64,000 nucleotides of DNA, taken from assembly GCA_039811225.1 (NCBI GenBank), contig JBDHYG010000011.1, positions 1-64,000 on the forward strand, read 5' to 3'. The notes below the pieces were generated by a model, which did not search any database, was not told the origin of the DNA, and was given only the letters and a program-made list of their open reading frames with translations. Below, one piece after another: positions 7,718 to 15,796 of the stretch; positions within the stretch are counted from its first letter, which is position 1, and each line of letters opens with the position of its first letter. The DNA comes from JAFDXJ01 sp039811225. GTDB lineage: Bacteria; Bacteroidota; Bacteroidia; Chitinophagales; Chitinophagaceae. The translations under genes were made by a program, and so were the position numbers.

Positions 7718-8596
7718 TCACCTGCCCAGGTAAGTATATAATTTCCGGCAACAGAGTTTTGAATTTTTCAATTTCAATAGGGCCTTATCTTTTATTTGCC
7801 GGATTCTTTCTTTGGAAAGATTTAATTTTTCACTTATTTCTACCAGGTTCAAAGGTGGTGTATGATTCAAACCAAAGAAATCCGATAAAACTTGTCTTTG
7901 CCTTTCCGTTAATTGTTGCATGATCAGTTGTATATCCTTCTTCAGGGATTCCGTGTGTTCCAGGTGTTCATCCACACAGGGGCAATTTTTATCGGCAATG
8001 GTTTCATAGGCATTATACTCCTCATTATCATCCAATGAATGATCCAGGCTGATATGCTCATTCATCGCCTGCATAGCGCATTCCACTTCATCCACATTGA
8101 GTTTCAGGCTTTGTGCTAACTCATTTGCGGTTGGTTCCCGCTCATATAGTTGAGATAATTTTTCTGCATCATGCTGGATACGCAGGTGCAACGCAATTTT
8201 ATTCAGGGGATAATGAATAAGCCGGCTTTGATCGGCAATGGCCTGTAATAATGATTGCCGTATCCACCAAACAGCATAGGTAATAAATTTAAAACCTTTT
8301 GTTTCATCAAAACGCTTTGCAGCTTTGATAAGACCAACATTACCTTCATTGATCAGGTCACTTAATGCAATACCAAATTTTTGATATTGTTTGGCAACAG
8401 AAATAACAAAACGTAAATTGGCATTCACCAGCTCATGCTCGGCAGTTGCATCGCCCCGCTTGATACGACGGGCCAGTTTTACTTCATCCTGATTACGTAA
8501 TAATTTGTATTTTCCAATTTCAGCCAGGTACTTTTCAAGGCTTACGGTTTCCCGACGGGTGATAGATCGGGTGATAATTAGTTTTCGCATTCCCAT
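7718..8596 (-). CDS. Sigma-70 family RNA polymerase sigma factor (RpoD-like paralogue)
   Basis: A 292-residue sigma factor laid out like the short Bacteroidota primary sigma: region 1.2 (SLEKYLAEIGKYKLL), region 2 with ANLRFVISVAKQYQKFGIAL, DLINEGNVGLIKAAKRFD and FITYAVWWIRQSLLQAIADQ, then regions 3 and 4 with the helix-turn-helix LNLVEISEKLNLSKERIRQI. Compared with the highly conserved primary factor it has diverged, for example SRLIHYPLNK where the primary type usually reads SRIVRLPLNK, and a Cys/His-containing segment before region 4. I therefore infer a second, perhaps stress or growth-phase, paralogue. The start could equally be the ATG at 8590. It is followed 204 bases later by pckA with its own promoter. 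Confidence 0.85.
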   Translation of the reverse strand: MGMRKLIITRSITRRETVSLEKYLAEIGKYKLLRNQDEVKLARRIKRGDATAEHELVNANLRFVISVAKQYQKFGIALSDLINEGNVGLIKAAKRFDETKGFKFITYAVWWIRQSLLQAIADQSRLIHYPLNKIALHLRIQHDAEKLSQLYEREPTANELAQSLKLNVDEVECAMQAMNEHISLDHSLDDNEEYNAYETIADKNCPCVDEHLEHTESLKKDIQLIMQQLTERQRQVLSDFFGLNHTPPLNLVEISEKLNLSKERIRQIKDKALLKLKNSKLCCRKLYTYLGR

Positions 8597-8775
8597 AGGT
8601 CAATTTTTAAATGAAAGAATCTATTGCTGGTTAATCATAGAATCTTCAATTGACAGGAATATACTGAGCGGGTATGCAATATAGTATTTTTTAAAATAAA
8701 TCCACAATTCAACAGGCAATTTTTTTGAAAATATTGCGGGGCCCTCCTTTGTATCTTATTCCAATGAAATAATAT

Positions 8776-8804
8776 TTTGATGATAATTATAATTTAATAC
8801 TTTG
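8776..8804 (+). promoter_or_regulatory. Candidate promoter of the START-like gene
   Basis: TTTG (8776-8779) and ATACTTTG (8797-8804) are spaced by 17 bases, close to the Bacteroidota -33/-7 pattern with one mismatch, and the ATG follows at 8839. Confidence 0.45.
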
Positions 8805-8838
8805 CAACCCGAAGGTCACGCTGAAAACAGAATGTATT

Positions 8839-9219
8839 ATGGCAAAAAAGCAATTATTTACGATTGAATACCCGGTGCGGTGCTCCCCCGCAATACTGTA
8901 TGAATTTCTTGCCACACCCGCCGGCTTGCAGGAATGGTTTGCAGATATCGTGGATGAACGGGATAATGTATTTAGTTTTACCTGGAATAAATCCGTGGAA
9001 AAAGCGGACCTCATCGGAAAAGAACAGGATAAATTTATTCGCTTCCGATGGCAGCATGCTCCTAAAGATGAATATTTTGAATTCCGGATTGATAGCAGTG
9101 AAGTGGCCAATCAAACCATTTTAGTGGTGAATGATTTTGCAGAAAAAGGAGATATTAAAGATCAATCCCGGTTATGGGATTCACAACTGAAGGATCTTTT
9201 TCACCGCCTCGGTATTTAA
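8839..9219 (+). CDS. START-like domain protein
   Basis: A 126-residue protein beginning MAKKQLFTIEYPVRCSPAIL and containing EFLATPAGLQEWFADIVDER, the layout of the SRPBCC/START (AHSA1-like) fold family widespread in Bacteroidota. These helix-grip proteins form a hydrophobic cavity that may bind lipids or other hydrophobic ligands; no catalytic residues are assigned. The length is normal for the group. It is alone on its strand and its stop overlaps the end of the convergent gene at 9216 by 4 bases. Family membership is fairly sure, the ligand is unknown. Confidence 0.85.
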   Translation: MAKKQLFTIEYPVRCSPAILYEFLATPAGLQEWFADIVDERDNVFSFTWNKSVEKADLIGKEQDKFIRFRWQHAPKDEYFEFRIDSSEVANQTILVVNDFAEKGDIKDQSRLWDSQLKDLFHRLGI

Positions 9220-9815
9220 TCATACAACATTTGACAAAGTTGGCGGAAATTTTTCCGGTAAAAACCTGGTGCCCGATGCCATTCTTCCAACCCGATTCCC
9301 CGGGTAACTTTCAGAAATGGTTGTTGCATAAGCGATCTTACCAGGGCATGATCTCGTAGTAATGACTTCCCGGCTTTATAATTTTTCTTATTAAAGGAAT
9401 GGTCCCATTCAGCATGCCCGGTTTGGAAATACCAGCCGGTATTAAGGGATGAATGAAAAATTTTTTCCTGGAAATTTATTTTATACTGGCCCTTTAGGTG
9501 CAGGGTAATGCTGAAAAAATTTCCCCACCAGAAAAAACTGCGGATGGAAAAAATATTTTCCCGGGTAAAAAATCGCGGGTAATCCAGGATGACAAAAGGA
9601 AGACGCGCCAGGTTTTCCCCCCGGGAAACCTTAGGCGACAATTGATGCCATATCGGTGGAACCTGATGCCTGTATGTTTCCAAAATTTGCCGATAATCTT
9701 CACTCAGTAAACCAAAGAAATCACGCATTTTCTGCATAGCCGAAGCCTTCAATAATAAGATTTCTTTATTGCAGATGAGCTCAGATTCCGCTATTGAAAG
9801 TTCTATATTTGCCAT
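9216..9815 (-). CDS. Hypothetical protein (199 aa)
   Basis: I do not recognise this family. The protein is soluble, without a signal peptide or transmembrane helices, and is rich in Phe, Trp, Arg and Lys. The N-terminal half is helical (IAESELICNKEILLLKASAM); the centre carries aromatic segments (SIRSFFWWGNFFSITLHLKG) and a His-rich stretch (FQTGHAEWDHSFNKKNYKAG). The ATG at 9815 lies 24 bases from the divergent lptF start, and the 3' end overlaps the START-like gene by 4 bases, so it is tightly packed between two real genes. The compositional bias and unbroken 200 codons suggest it is real. Confidence 0.65.
   Translation of the reverse strand: MANIELSIAESELICNKEILLLKASAMQKMRDFFGLLSEDYRQILETYRHQVPPIWHQLSPKVSRGENLARLPFVILDYPRFFTRENIFSIRSFFWWGNFFSITLHLKGQYKINFQEKIFHSSLNTGWYFQTGHAEWDHSFNKKNYKAGKSLLRDHALVRSLMQQPFLKVTRGIGLEEWHRAPGFYRKNFRQLCQMLYD
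9804..9811 (+). promoter_or_regulatory. -7 element of the LptF/LptG gene
   Basis: TATATTTG matches TAnnTTTG; it lies inside the first codons of the divergent gene and predicts a leader of about 23 bases to the TTG start at 9840. Confidence 0.4.
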
Positions 9816-9839
9816 GTTTTCTTTTTAAAGGGAATTGTT

Positions 9840-11279
9840 TTGATCAAAAAATTGGACATACTGGTTTTGAAATCATTTATAGGCCCCTTCGTGGCTACAT
9901 TCCTGATTTCTATTTTTGTTCTCATCCTGCAATTTTTTTGGTTATATATAGATGACCTTGTAGGTAAAGGCCTGGACCTGGGCACCCTGGCTTACCTGAC
10001 TGGCCTGGTTGCCATCACCTGGGTACCTTTGGCTTTACCACTGGCTTTACTTCTATCTTCCATAATGGCTTTTGGCAAATTAGGGGAAACCTTTGAACTC
10101 GTAGCTATAAAGTCTGCCGGTGTTCCCTTGATCCGTTTCATGCGGCCGGTATTTTTAGTAACCATCCTACTGAGTATAGTGGCCTTTTTTTTTGCCAATA
10201 ACATCATACCGGTAGCTAACCTGAAACTGAATACCATCAAATATGATATCCTGGTAGCCAAACCGGCATTTGATATCAAAGAAGGTGTTTTTTATGATAA
10301 GATTGATGGATATATTATCAAGATCGGGAAAAAAGAAAATAATGACAGTGTTATTCGTAATGTAATTATCTGGGAAAAAAATTTTGGGCTGCAGGATAAT
10401 TTTATGACTGCTGAAAGTGGTGTGATGCAAATTACACCGGATAAAAAATTTCTTCGTTTTACCCTGCACCATGGTTGGAACTATCAGGAAAATGGCAATC
10501 GTTATAATCCCAATACAGAATACATTCGTTTAGGTTTTAAAGATTATGTAAAAGAGTTTGACCTGAGTAGTTTTAAGATGAATAAAACATCAGATACTAC
10601 ATTTAAAGATAATCCACAAATGCTCAGCATCCGCCAGCTCAATACAGCCATTGATTCATTGGGCGATATTCATAAAACATTTGGCGAGTTATTACGAAAA
10701 CAGGCAGGTCCTTACTTTTATTTCCTCCGTTTCCGGGATAGTACCTGGCCGGGGCAGGAAACGTTGCCCTTGATCTCCCGGACATCATTTATCCCTGACA
10801 CTTTGCGCACTCAGGTATTTAACCGGGCTTTTGCACAGGCAGCCGCTGCCAAGGGCTTTATAGACCTCCTGGCATCCGACTATCAGAGCCGCCTGGAGAC
10901 TGAAAGAAAATACTGGATTGAATGGAACCGGAAGTTCACTTTATCTGCAGCCTGTATCGTGTTATTTTTAATCGGAGCCCCCCTGGGTTCTATTATACGC
11001 AAAGGAGGCCTTGGCTCTCCATTGGTTTTCGCCATTGTCTTTTTTGTATTATTTAATACCCTGAATACCTTCGGTGAAAAATTTGCCAAGGAAGGTGTAA
11101 CTTCTTCTTTTGTGGGTATGTGGCTCTCCACCATGGTATTAGTTCCCATCGGTTTATTCCTGACTGTAAAAGCCATGCGGGATTCGCAATTATTTAATAA
11201 AGAGTTTTATTACCGTACGGCACGCAGGCTAAAGGATCTGGGCCGGCAGGCCGGACTGATAAAGCAAAAAAAGATATAG
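9840..11279 (+). CDS. LptF/LptG family permease (YjgP/YjgQ)
   Basis: An inner-membrane permease that, with LptB, extracts lipopolysaccharide for export across the periplasm. The 479-residue protein starts with a TTG codon (MIKKLDILVLKSFIGPFVAT). Three N-terminal membrane helices (about 15-40, 50-75, 100-125) precede a long periplasmic jellyroll-like region, and three more helices lie near 365-450, with GAPLGSIIRKGGLGSPLVFA marking the family. The periplasmic part is larger than in E. coli LptF (366 aa), as is usual for Bacteroidota. Only one such gene is present here, so the assignment to F or G is open. The CDF transporter follows 27 bases downstream, possibly co-transcribed. Confidence 0.9.
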   Translation: MIKKLDILVLKSFIGPFVATFLISIFVLILQFFWLYIDDLVGKGLDLGTLAYLTGLVAITWVPLALPLALLLSSIMAFGKLGETFELVAIKSAGVPLIRFMRPVFLVTILLSIVAFFFANNIIPVANLKLNTIKYDILVAKPAFDIKEGVFYDKIDGYIIKIGKKENNDSVIRNVIIWEKNFGLQDNFMTAESGVMQITPDKKFLRFTLHHGWNYQENGNRYNPNTEYIRLGFKDYVKEFDLSSFKMNKTSDTTFKDNPQMLSIRQLNTAIDSLGDIHKTFGELLRKQAGPYFYFLRFRDSTWPGQETLPLISRTSFIPDTLRTQVFNRAFAQAAAAKGFIDLLASDYQSRLETERKYWIEWNRKFTLSAACIVLFLIGAPLGSIIRKGGLGSPLVFAIVFFVLFNTLNTFGEKFAKEGVTSSFVGMWLSTMVLVPIGLFLTVKAMRDSQLFNKEFYYRTARRLKDLGRQAGLIKQKKI

Positions 11280-11306
11280 CTTTTTGGAGCATTTAATTTT
11301 AGCATA

Positions 11307-12302
11307 GTGGAAAAAGCGCAACAAAATTTTAATATTCAAAAATGGGTTACGGCCATTTCTGTAGTATTGTTTATTGCCAAAATGATCGCGTATTACCGCA
11401 CCAATTCCATTGCTGTTTTATCTGATGCCCTCGAAAGTGTGGTCAATGTATTGGCTGGTTTTATTGGCTTTTTTGCTTTGTATGTTGCTGCCAAACCCCG
11501 GGATGCGGATCATCCATATGGTCATGGCAAAGCTGAATTTATATCAGCTGCCACGGAAGGTGCATTGATTCTTTGTGCGGGTATCGTTATCATTTATGAA
11601 ACTATCACCCACTTCATTGAGCAAACACCCATCATGCGCATTGATGAAGGTATTTATATTATTGCAGGAACCGCCCTGGTTAATTTAATTGTCGGCTTGT
11701 ATTGTATCCATATCGGCAAAAGAAATTCCTCCCTGGCATTAAATTCCAGTGGAAAACATTTAGTCCTGGATACCTTATCTACCCTTTTGATCCTCGTGGC
11801 ATTGGGCCTCATGTCCCTCTTAAAAATTTATTGGATTGATAAAATCGTTGCCATATTACTGGCTTTCCTTATTTTATACAATGGCTATAAAATAATTCGT
11901 CAATCGGTAGCCGGAATCATGGATGAAGCCGATGAAAAGTTATTGCAGAAAATGGTGCACCTGCTGAATGAAAACAGGCAGGATAAATGGATTGACCTGC
12001 ATAATTTCCGGGTAACAAAATATGGCTCCGTCCTGCATATCGATTGCCACCTGACTGTTCCCTGGTACCTGAATGTACGGGAAGCACATGCTGAAATTGA
12101 TAAACTGGTATTGCTTATTAAAAAAGAATTTGGTGATGCGGTGGAAGTTTTTGTACATACCGATGCCTGTATGGAATTTTCCTGTGCTATTTGCCAGGTG
12201 AAGGATTGCCCGGTGCGCTTACATCCATTTCAGAAACTGGTTACCTGGAAAATGGAAAATATCATTTCCAATGAAAAGCACAGTTTATCTGATGCGGAAT
12301 AA
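11307..12302 (+). CDS. Cation diffusion facilitator family transporter
   Basis: A 331-residue divalent metal/proton antiporter with a GTG start. Membrane helices cover about residues 15-200; the motifs are SDALESVVN in helix 2, HPYGHGKAEF in the loop after helix 2, and HLVLD (HxxxD) in helix 5, which supply metal ligands. The cytosolic C-terminal domain (about 205-290) has the ferredoxin-like fold of the family and includes the conserved HIDCHL segment. The last 45 residues are unusual: four cysteines lie in MEFSCAICQVKDCPVRLHPF and just before, suggesting an extra metal site. Zinc, iron or manganese export is possible, but substrate cannot be fixed from sequence. Confidence 0.9.
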   Translation: MEKAQQNFNIQKWVTAISVVLFIAKMIAYYRTNSIAVLSDALESVVNVLAGFIGFFALYVAAKPRDADHPYGHGKAEFISAATEGALILCAGIVIIYETITHFIEQTPIMRIDEGIYIIAGTALVNLIVGLYCIHIGKRNSSLALNSSGKHLVLDTLSTLLILVALGLMSLLKIYWIDKIVAILLAFLILYNGYKIIRQSVAGIMDEADEKLLQKMVHLLNENRQDKWIDLHNFRVTKYGSVLHIDCHLTVPWYLNVREAHAEIDKLVLLIKKEFGDAVEVFVHTDACMEFSCAICQVKDCPVRLHPFQKLVTWKMENIISNEKHSLSDAE

Positions 12303-12401
12303 TAAAGTATGTTTAAAAAAAACAGCCAAATGCCATATCCATTGAAAACTTACTATATTCGTTAGCCTCTAAAAAAAATTACATCAATAAAATAATCAAT
12401 T

Positions 12402-13772
12402 ATGGAAGTTTGGAAAACCTACCAGGAAAAAAACAAAGACCGGTTTTTAGATGAATTACTTGAATTGCTCCGCATACCCAGTGTGAGTGCCCGTAATGAA
12501 AATAAAAGTGACATGATCACCTGTGCCGAAGCTGTGCAGAAAAGGCTAATCGAAGCAGGTGCTGAAAACGTACAAATAATTCCTACCAAGGGCCATCCCG
12601 TGGTATATGGTGAAAAATTAGTGAATACGACATTGCCAACCGTTTTGGTATATGGCCATTATGATGTGCAACCACCGGATCCCCTGGAACTATGGCATAG
12701 CGGGCCTTTCGAGCCGGTTATTAAAGATGGAAAAATATTTGCCCGGGGCGCCTGCGATGATAAAGGCCAGTTTTATATGCATATCAAGGCCATGGAAATG
12801 ATGACCAAAACAGATACATTGCCGGTAAATATAAAATTCCTGATTGAAGGGGAAGAAGAAATTGGCTCTGCACACCTGGAGACCTTCCTCGCTGAGCATA
12901 AAGATTTGTTGAAAGCCGATGTGGTCCTGATCAGTGATACCTCCATGCTGAGCCTGGATACACCGAGTATGGATGTAGGCGTTCGTGGTTTATCCTATGT
13001 GGAAATAGAAGTATCCGGCCCCAACCGAGACCTGCACAGTGGTGTATATGGCGGTGCGGTGGCTAATCCGATTACTATCCTGGCACAAATGATAGCCAGC
13101 TTACACGATGAAAATAATCATATCAAGATTCCCGGCTTTTATGATGATGTAGTAAATGCTTCCGATGAAGAACGGAAAGCCATGGCCCGTGCCCCTTATG
13201 ATGAAGCAGCCTATAAAAAAGATATTGGGGTGAAAAATCTTTGGGGTGAAAAAGGCTATACTACCAATGAGCGCACCGGGATTCGTCCGACCTTGGAATT
13301 AAATGGCATTTGGGGTGGTTATACCGGGGAAGGAGCTAAAACGGTTTTACCTTCCAAGGCAACTGCAAAAATTTCCTGTCGCCTGGTACCCAATCAGAAG
13401 AGTGCAAAAATGACCAAAATGTTGATGGACCATTTACGAAAGATTGCTCCGGATTGTGTTACGGTAAATGTTTTTGAACATCATGGAGGTGACCCATATA
13501 TGACACCCGTTAACAGTATTGAATATGAAGCGGCAGCCAAAGCCATTGAAACAACTTTTGGCAAAAAACCTATTCCGGTTCGCGGGGGAGGCAGTATCCC
13601 GATTACGGCATTATTTGAATCAATCCTGCAATGCAAAACAGTTTTCCTGGGATTTGGACTGGATAGCGATAACCTGCATAGTCCTAATGAAAAATTTGAT
13701 CTGCAAAATTTTTATAAGGGCATTGAAACCATTCCTTACTTCCACCAATTTTATGCTGCCATGAAAAAATAA
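12402..13772 (+). CDS. M20 family dipeptidase
   Basis: A 456-residue di-zinc metallopeptidase related to cytosolic non-specific dipeptidase (CNDP) and carnosinase. Visible metal and catalytic elements are YGHYDVQP (about 86-93), GACDDKGQ with the bridging Asp, the catalytic pair in EGEEEIGS (about 148-155), a metal Asp in ISDTS, and the C-terminal His in SDNLHSPNEKF. The lid/dimerisation domain lies between about 210 and 370. No signal peptide, so it should hydrolyse peptides in the cytosol. It may share a transcript with the S4 gene 18 bases downstream. Confidence 0.93.
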   Translation: MEVWKTYQEKNKDRFLDELLELLRIPSVSARNENKSDMITCAEAVQKRLIEAGAENVQIIPTKGHPVVYGEKLVNTTLPTVLVYGHYDVQPPDPLELWHSGPFEPVIKDGKIFARGACDDKGQFYMHIKAMEMMTKTDTLPVNIKFLIEGEEEIGSAHLETFLAEHKDLLKADVVLISDTSMLSLDTPSMDVGVRGLSYVEIEVSGPNRDLHSGVYGGAVANPITILAQMIASLHDENNHIKIPGFYDDVVNASDEERKAMARAPYDEAAYKKDIGVKNLWGEKGYTTNERTGIRPTLELNGIWGGYTGEGAKTVLPSKATAKISCRLVPNQKSAKMTKMLMDHLRKIAPDCVTVNVFEHHGGDPYMTPVNSIEYEAAAKAIETTFGKKPIPVRGGGSIPITALFESILQCKTVFLGFGLDSDNLHSPNEKFDLQNFYKGIETIPYFHQFYAAMKK

Positions 13773-13790
13773 TTTTTCATTCACCCCGTG

Positions 13791-14198
13791 ATGGAAAAAA
13801 CAAAAAGTGATAAAACCCGTATCGACAAATATCTATGGGCCATTCGCATTTTTAAAACGCGGGCCCAGGCTACTGATGCCTGCAGCAAAGGAAAAGTAAA
13901 AATGCATGGTAAGGTATTGAAGGCTTCTAAAACAGTGGATATTAAGGATGAGTACGAAATAAAAGGTGAAACCCGGTTTTGGCAAATTCGTGTTCTTGGT
14001 ATCCTTCATCAACGCGTTCAATATAGCGAAGCCATTCAGTTTTATGAAGACCTGACGCCACCTGATGAAATTCCGGGGAAAGCAGCATTTTCCGGCGCTG
14101 CATTTCATACGGGTAAACGGTTAAGTAAAATAGGCAGACCTACGAAGAAAAAAAGACGAAGCCTGGAAGATTTTTGGGATAATTCAGCGGAAGCATAA
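13791..14198 (+). CDS. RNA-binding S4 domain protein (Hsp15-like)
   Basis: I use the ATG at 13791; a GTG lies directly before it. The 135-residue protein opens MEKTKSDKTRIDKYLWAIRI with an S4 RNA-binding domain over about residues 8-75 (FKTRAQATDACSKGKVKMHG), as in E. coli Hsp15 (HslR), which binds free 50S subunits carrying stalled nascent chains. The C-terminal tail is basic (RPTKKKRRSLEDF). A ribosome-associated rescue role is likely by homology. It lies 18 bases after the dipeptidase gene and converges with the SDR gene. Confidence 0.88.
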   Translation: MEKTKSDKTRIDKYLWAIRIFKTRAQATDACSKGKVKMHGKVLKASKTVDIKDEYEIKGETRFWQIRVLGILHQRVQYSEAIQFYEDLTPPDEIPGKAAFSGAAFHTGKRLSKIGRPTKKKRRSLEDFWDNSAEA

Positions 14199-14253
14199 AG
14201 TAGATTTTTATTTTTCTATCGCTAAAAATCCTGATGCATGGTTCATATAAAAA

Positions 14254-15165
14254 TTAGTTGCGTGCATTAACCGGCAGGTTAAAACTCAGGCGGATACCTG
14301 CTTCCAATGCATGTGGCTGATAGTTCAATTCCCGTATGGCTTTATGAATCTGTACACCGGATTTCCTTGCCCGTACTACTGGTTGTTGCAGCTCAGCGCC
14401 ATTTACTTGTTGAATTAAATATGTACCTAAGCCAAGTACACGTGCTGTGGTCAGTGCAATAGTATACGGCGAAACGATATCTTTTCCCCCCAGGTGATAA
14501 ACGCCTGTTTTTTTTGTGGCAACAATGGTGTAGATAGCAGAACAAATATCTTCTATATAAGTCGGAGTGCGGGCTTCATCCGCTACGACTTTAATTGATT
14601 TATTTGCTTCAAGACTATTTTTTACCCATTGTATAAAACTGCCCCTCATACCGGGCCATACCGGGCCATACATGAATACCGGTCGCACAATCGTATATGG
14701 GATGCCGGCATGATAAATACATTGTTCTGCCATCCATTTTGAGGCGCCATAAAAATTCAGGGGTTGTATCGGGTCATCTTCCGCATGCGGCCCATTTTCA
14801 CCGAAAATAAAATCAGTAGAAGTAAATATAAAATGAATAGTATGATCCCCTGAATTTGCTTTTGCCGCATCTAAAAGATATTGTGTTGCCATGACATTGG
14901 CTTGCAGGCAGGCAGGTCGGCAGAAATGGCAATCATCCGGTTTGCTCATGGCTGCTGTATGTATGATTACATCTGGCTGTGCTTGTTGCACCAACTGATG
15001 CACGGATACCTCATTTGTCAGATCAGCCTCCAGGTAGGGATAAGTGTTTCCAATAGCCCGGCAGGGTCCTTTTCCTGTAGCAACCACTTCCCTGTTTTTG
15101 CTTTGCAGGAAATGCAATAAGTGCCTGCCTAAAAAACCATTTGCCCCGGTAATCAAAATACGCAT
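14254..15165 (-). CDS. SDR family NAD-dependent epimerase / RmlD-like reductase
   Basis: A 303-residue extended short-chain dehydrogenase. The Rossmann motif GANGFLGRHLLHFL is at about residues 7-20, the catalytic pair YGASKW (YxxxK) lies near 137-142, and FTSTDFIFGENGP precedes it, resembling dTDP-4-dehydrorhamnose reductase (RmlD) more than GalE. Substrate is probably a nucleotide-linked or other 4-keto sugar, but RmlBAC partners are not nearby, so function stays general. Conserved RPVFMYGP supports the family. Convergent with the S4 gene; a weak AT-rich inverted repeat around 14204-14231 may end both transcripts. The pRiA4b-like gene lies 29 bases upstream, so co-transcription is likely. 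Confidence 0.85.
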   Translation of the reverse strand: MRILITGANGFLGRHLLHFLQSKNREVVATGKGPCRAIGNTYPYLEADLTNEVSVHQLVQQAQPDVIIHTAAMSKPDDCHFCRPACLQANVMATQYLLDAAKANSGDHTIHFIFTSTDFIFGENGPHAEDDPIQPLNFYGASKWMAEQCIYHAGIPYTIVRPVFMYGPVWPGMRGSFIQWVKNSLEANKSIKVVADEARTPTYIEDICSAIYTIVATKKTGVYHLGGKDIVSPYTIALTTARVLGLGTYLIQQVNGAELQQPVVRARKSGVQIHKAIRELNYQPHALEAGIRLSFNLPVNARN

Positions 15166-15194
15166 GATGATAGTCCTTCCGGTAAAAATTAAAC

Positions 15195-15737
15195 TTAATT
15201 CATATCAGCAGTATCATTTTCTTCACTGCCCTCATCTCCTTCTTCCCCAAAACCTTCAATGCCTTTTTCCAAATCGTATTTTTCTTCGATATCTGCAAAT
15301 CGGCTACCCAGCAGGCTTTTAGCACCATATTGGGGCGGCCCGATTCCTTCTGTCCTTGAAATGTATGGATAGCTGAGTTGTGGATTTTCATCTTTGGACA
15401 CATGAATTAACTCTACCAGGAAGGTCCATTTTTTTGCAAAGTCATAGAGGTAAACAAATTTTTGATTGGTATCCCGTATTTCACTGCCGATAACGGTTTC
15501 CTGCATAAGCAGCGGCTCCACCTGGTAGGTTTTATCATATTTAGCGAGGCTTATTTCCCGGCCCTGTTGCCATTGGTCATTGCTGCGAAAAAAAGTAGCT
15601 TCATGTTTTCCATCAAAAGCATAGGCCGATAAAATGGCTTTATGTAAATCCAAAAAACTTTGTTTATGCTGTATGAGTATATCGCGATATACCGTATCAT
15701 CTTCTTCCAAATAAATCCTGAATTTTAAAATGGCCAT
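15195..15737 (-). CDS. Plasmid pRiA4b ORF-3-like protein
   Basis: A 180-residue protein beginning MAILKFRIYLEEDDTVYRDI, with LDLHKAILSAYAFDGKHEAT and VYLYDFAKKWTFLVELIHV, the pattern of the pRiA4b ORF-3 (IS1096 passenger TnpR-like) family. Despite that name, chromosomal members in Bacteroidota are not linked to transposons, and I see no transposon ends here. The molecular role is unknown. The last about 35 residues are strongly acidic (GFGEEGDEGSEENDTADMN), which may be a protein-interaction tail. It lies between the CCA enzyme (59 bases upstream) and the SDR gene, likely in one minus-strand transcript. Confidence 0.8.
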   Translation of the reverse strand: MAILKFRIYLEEDDTVYRDILIQHKQSFLDLHKAILSAYAFDGKHEATFFRSNDQWQQGREISLAKYDKTYQVEPLLMQETVIGSEIRDTNQKFVYLYDFAKKWTFLVELIHVSKDENPQLSYPYISRTEGIGPPQYGAKSLLGSRFADIEEKYDLEKGIEGFGEEGDEGSEENDTADMN

Positions 15738-15796
15738 AATGGATTGAAAATATTTTTAAATATAGAGAATCAAATTTGTTTTGCAGAAAATAAAAC

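Noticed and set aside
15195..15737. Mobile element, because the protein resembles an IS1096 passenger / pRiA4b ORF-3
   Set aside because: No transposase, inverted repeats or target duplication are present; chromosomal members of this family are common.
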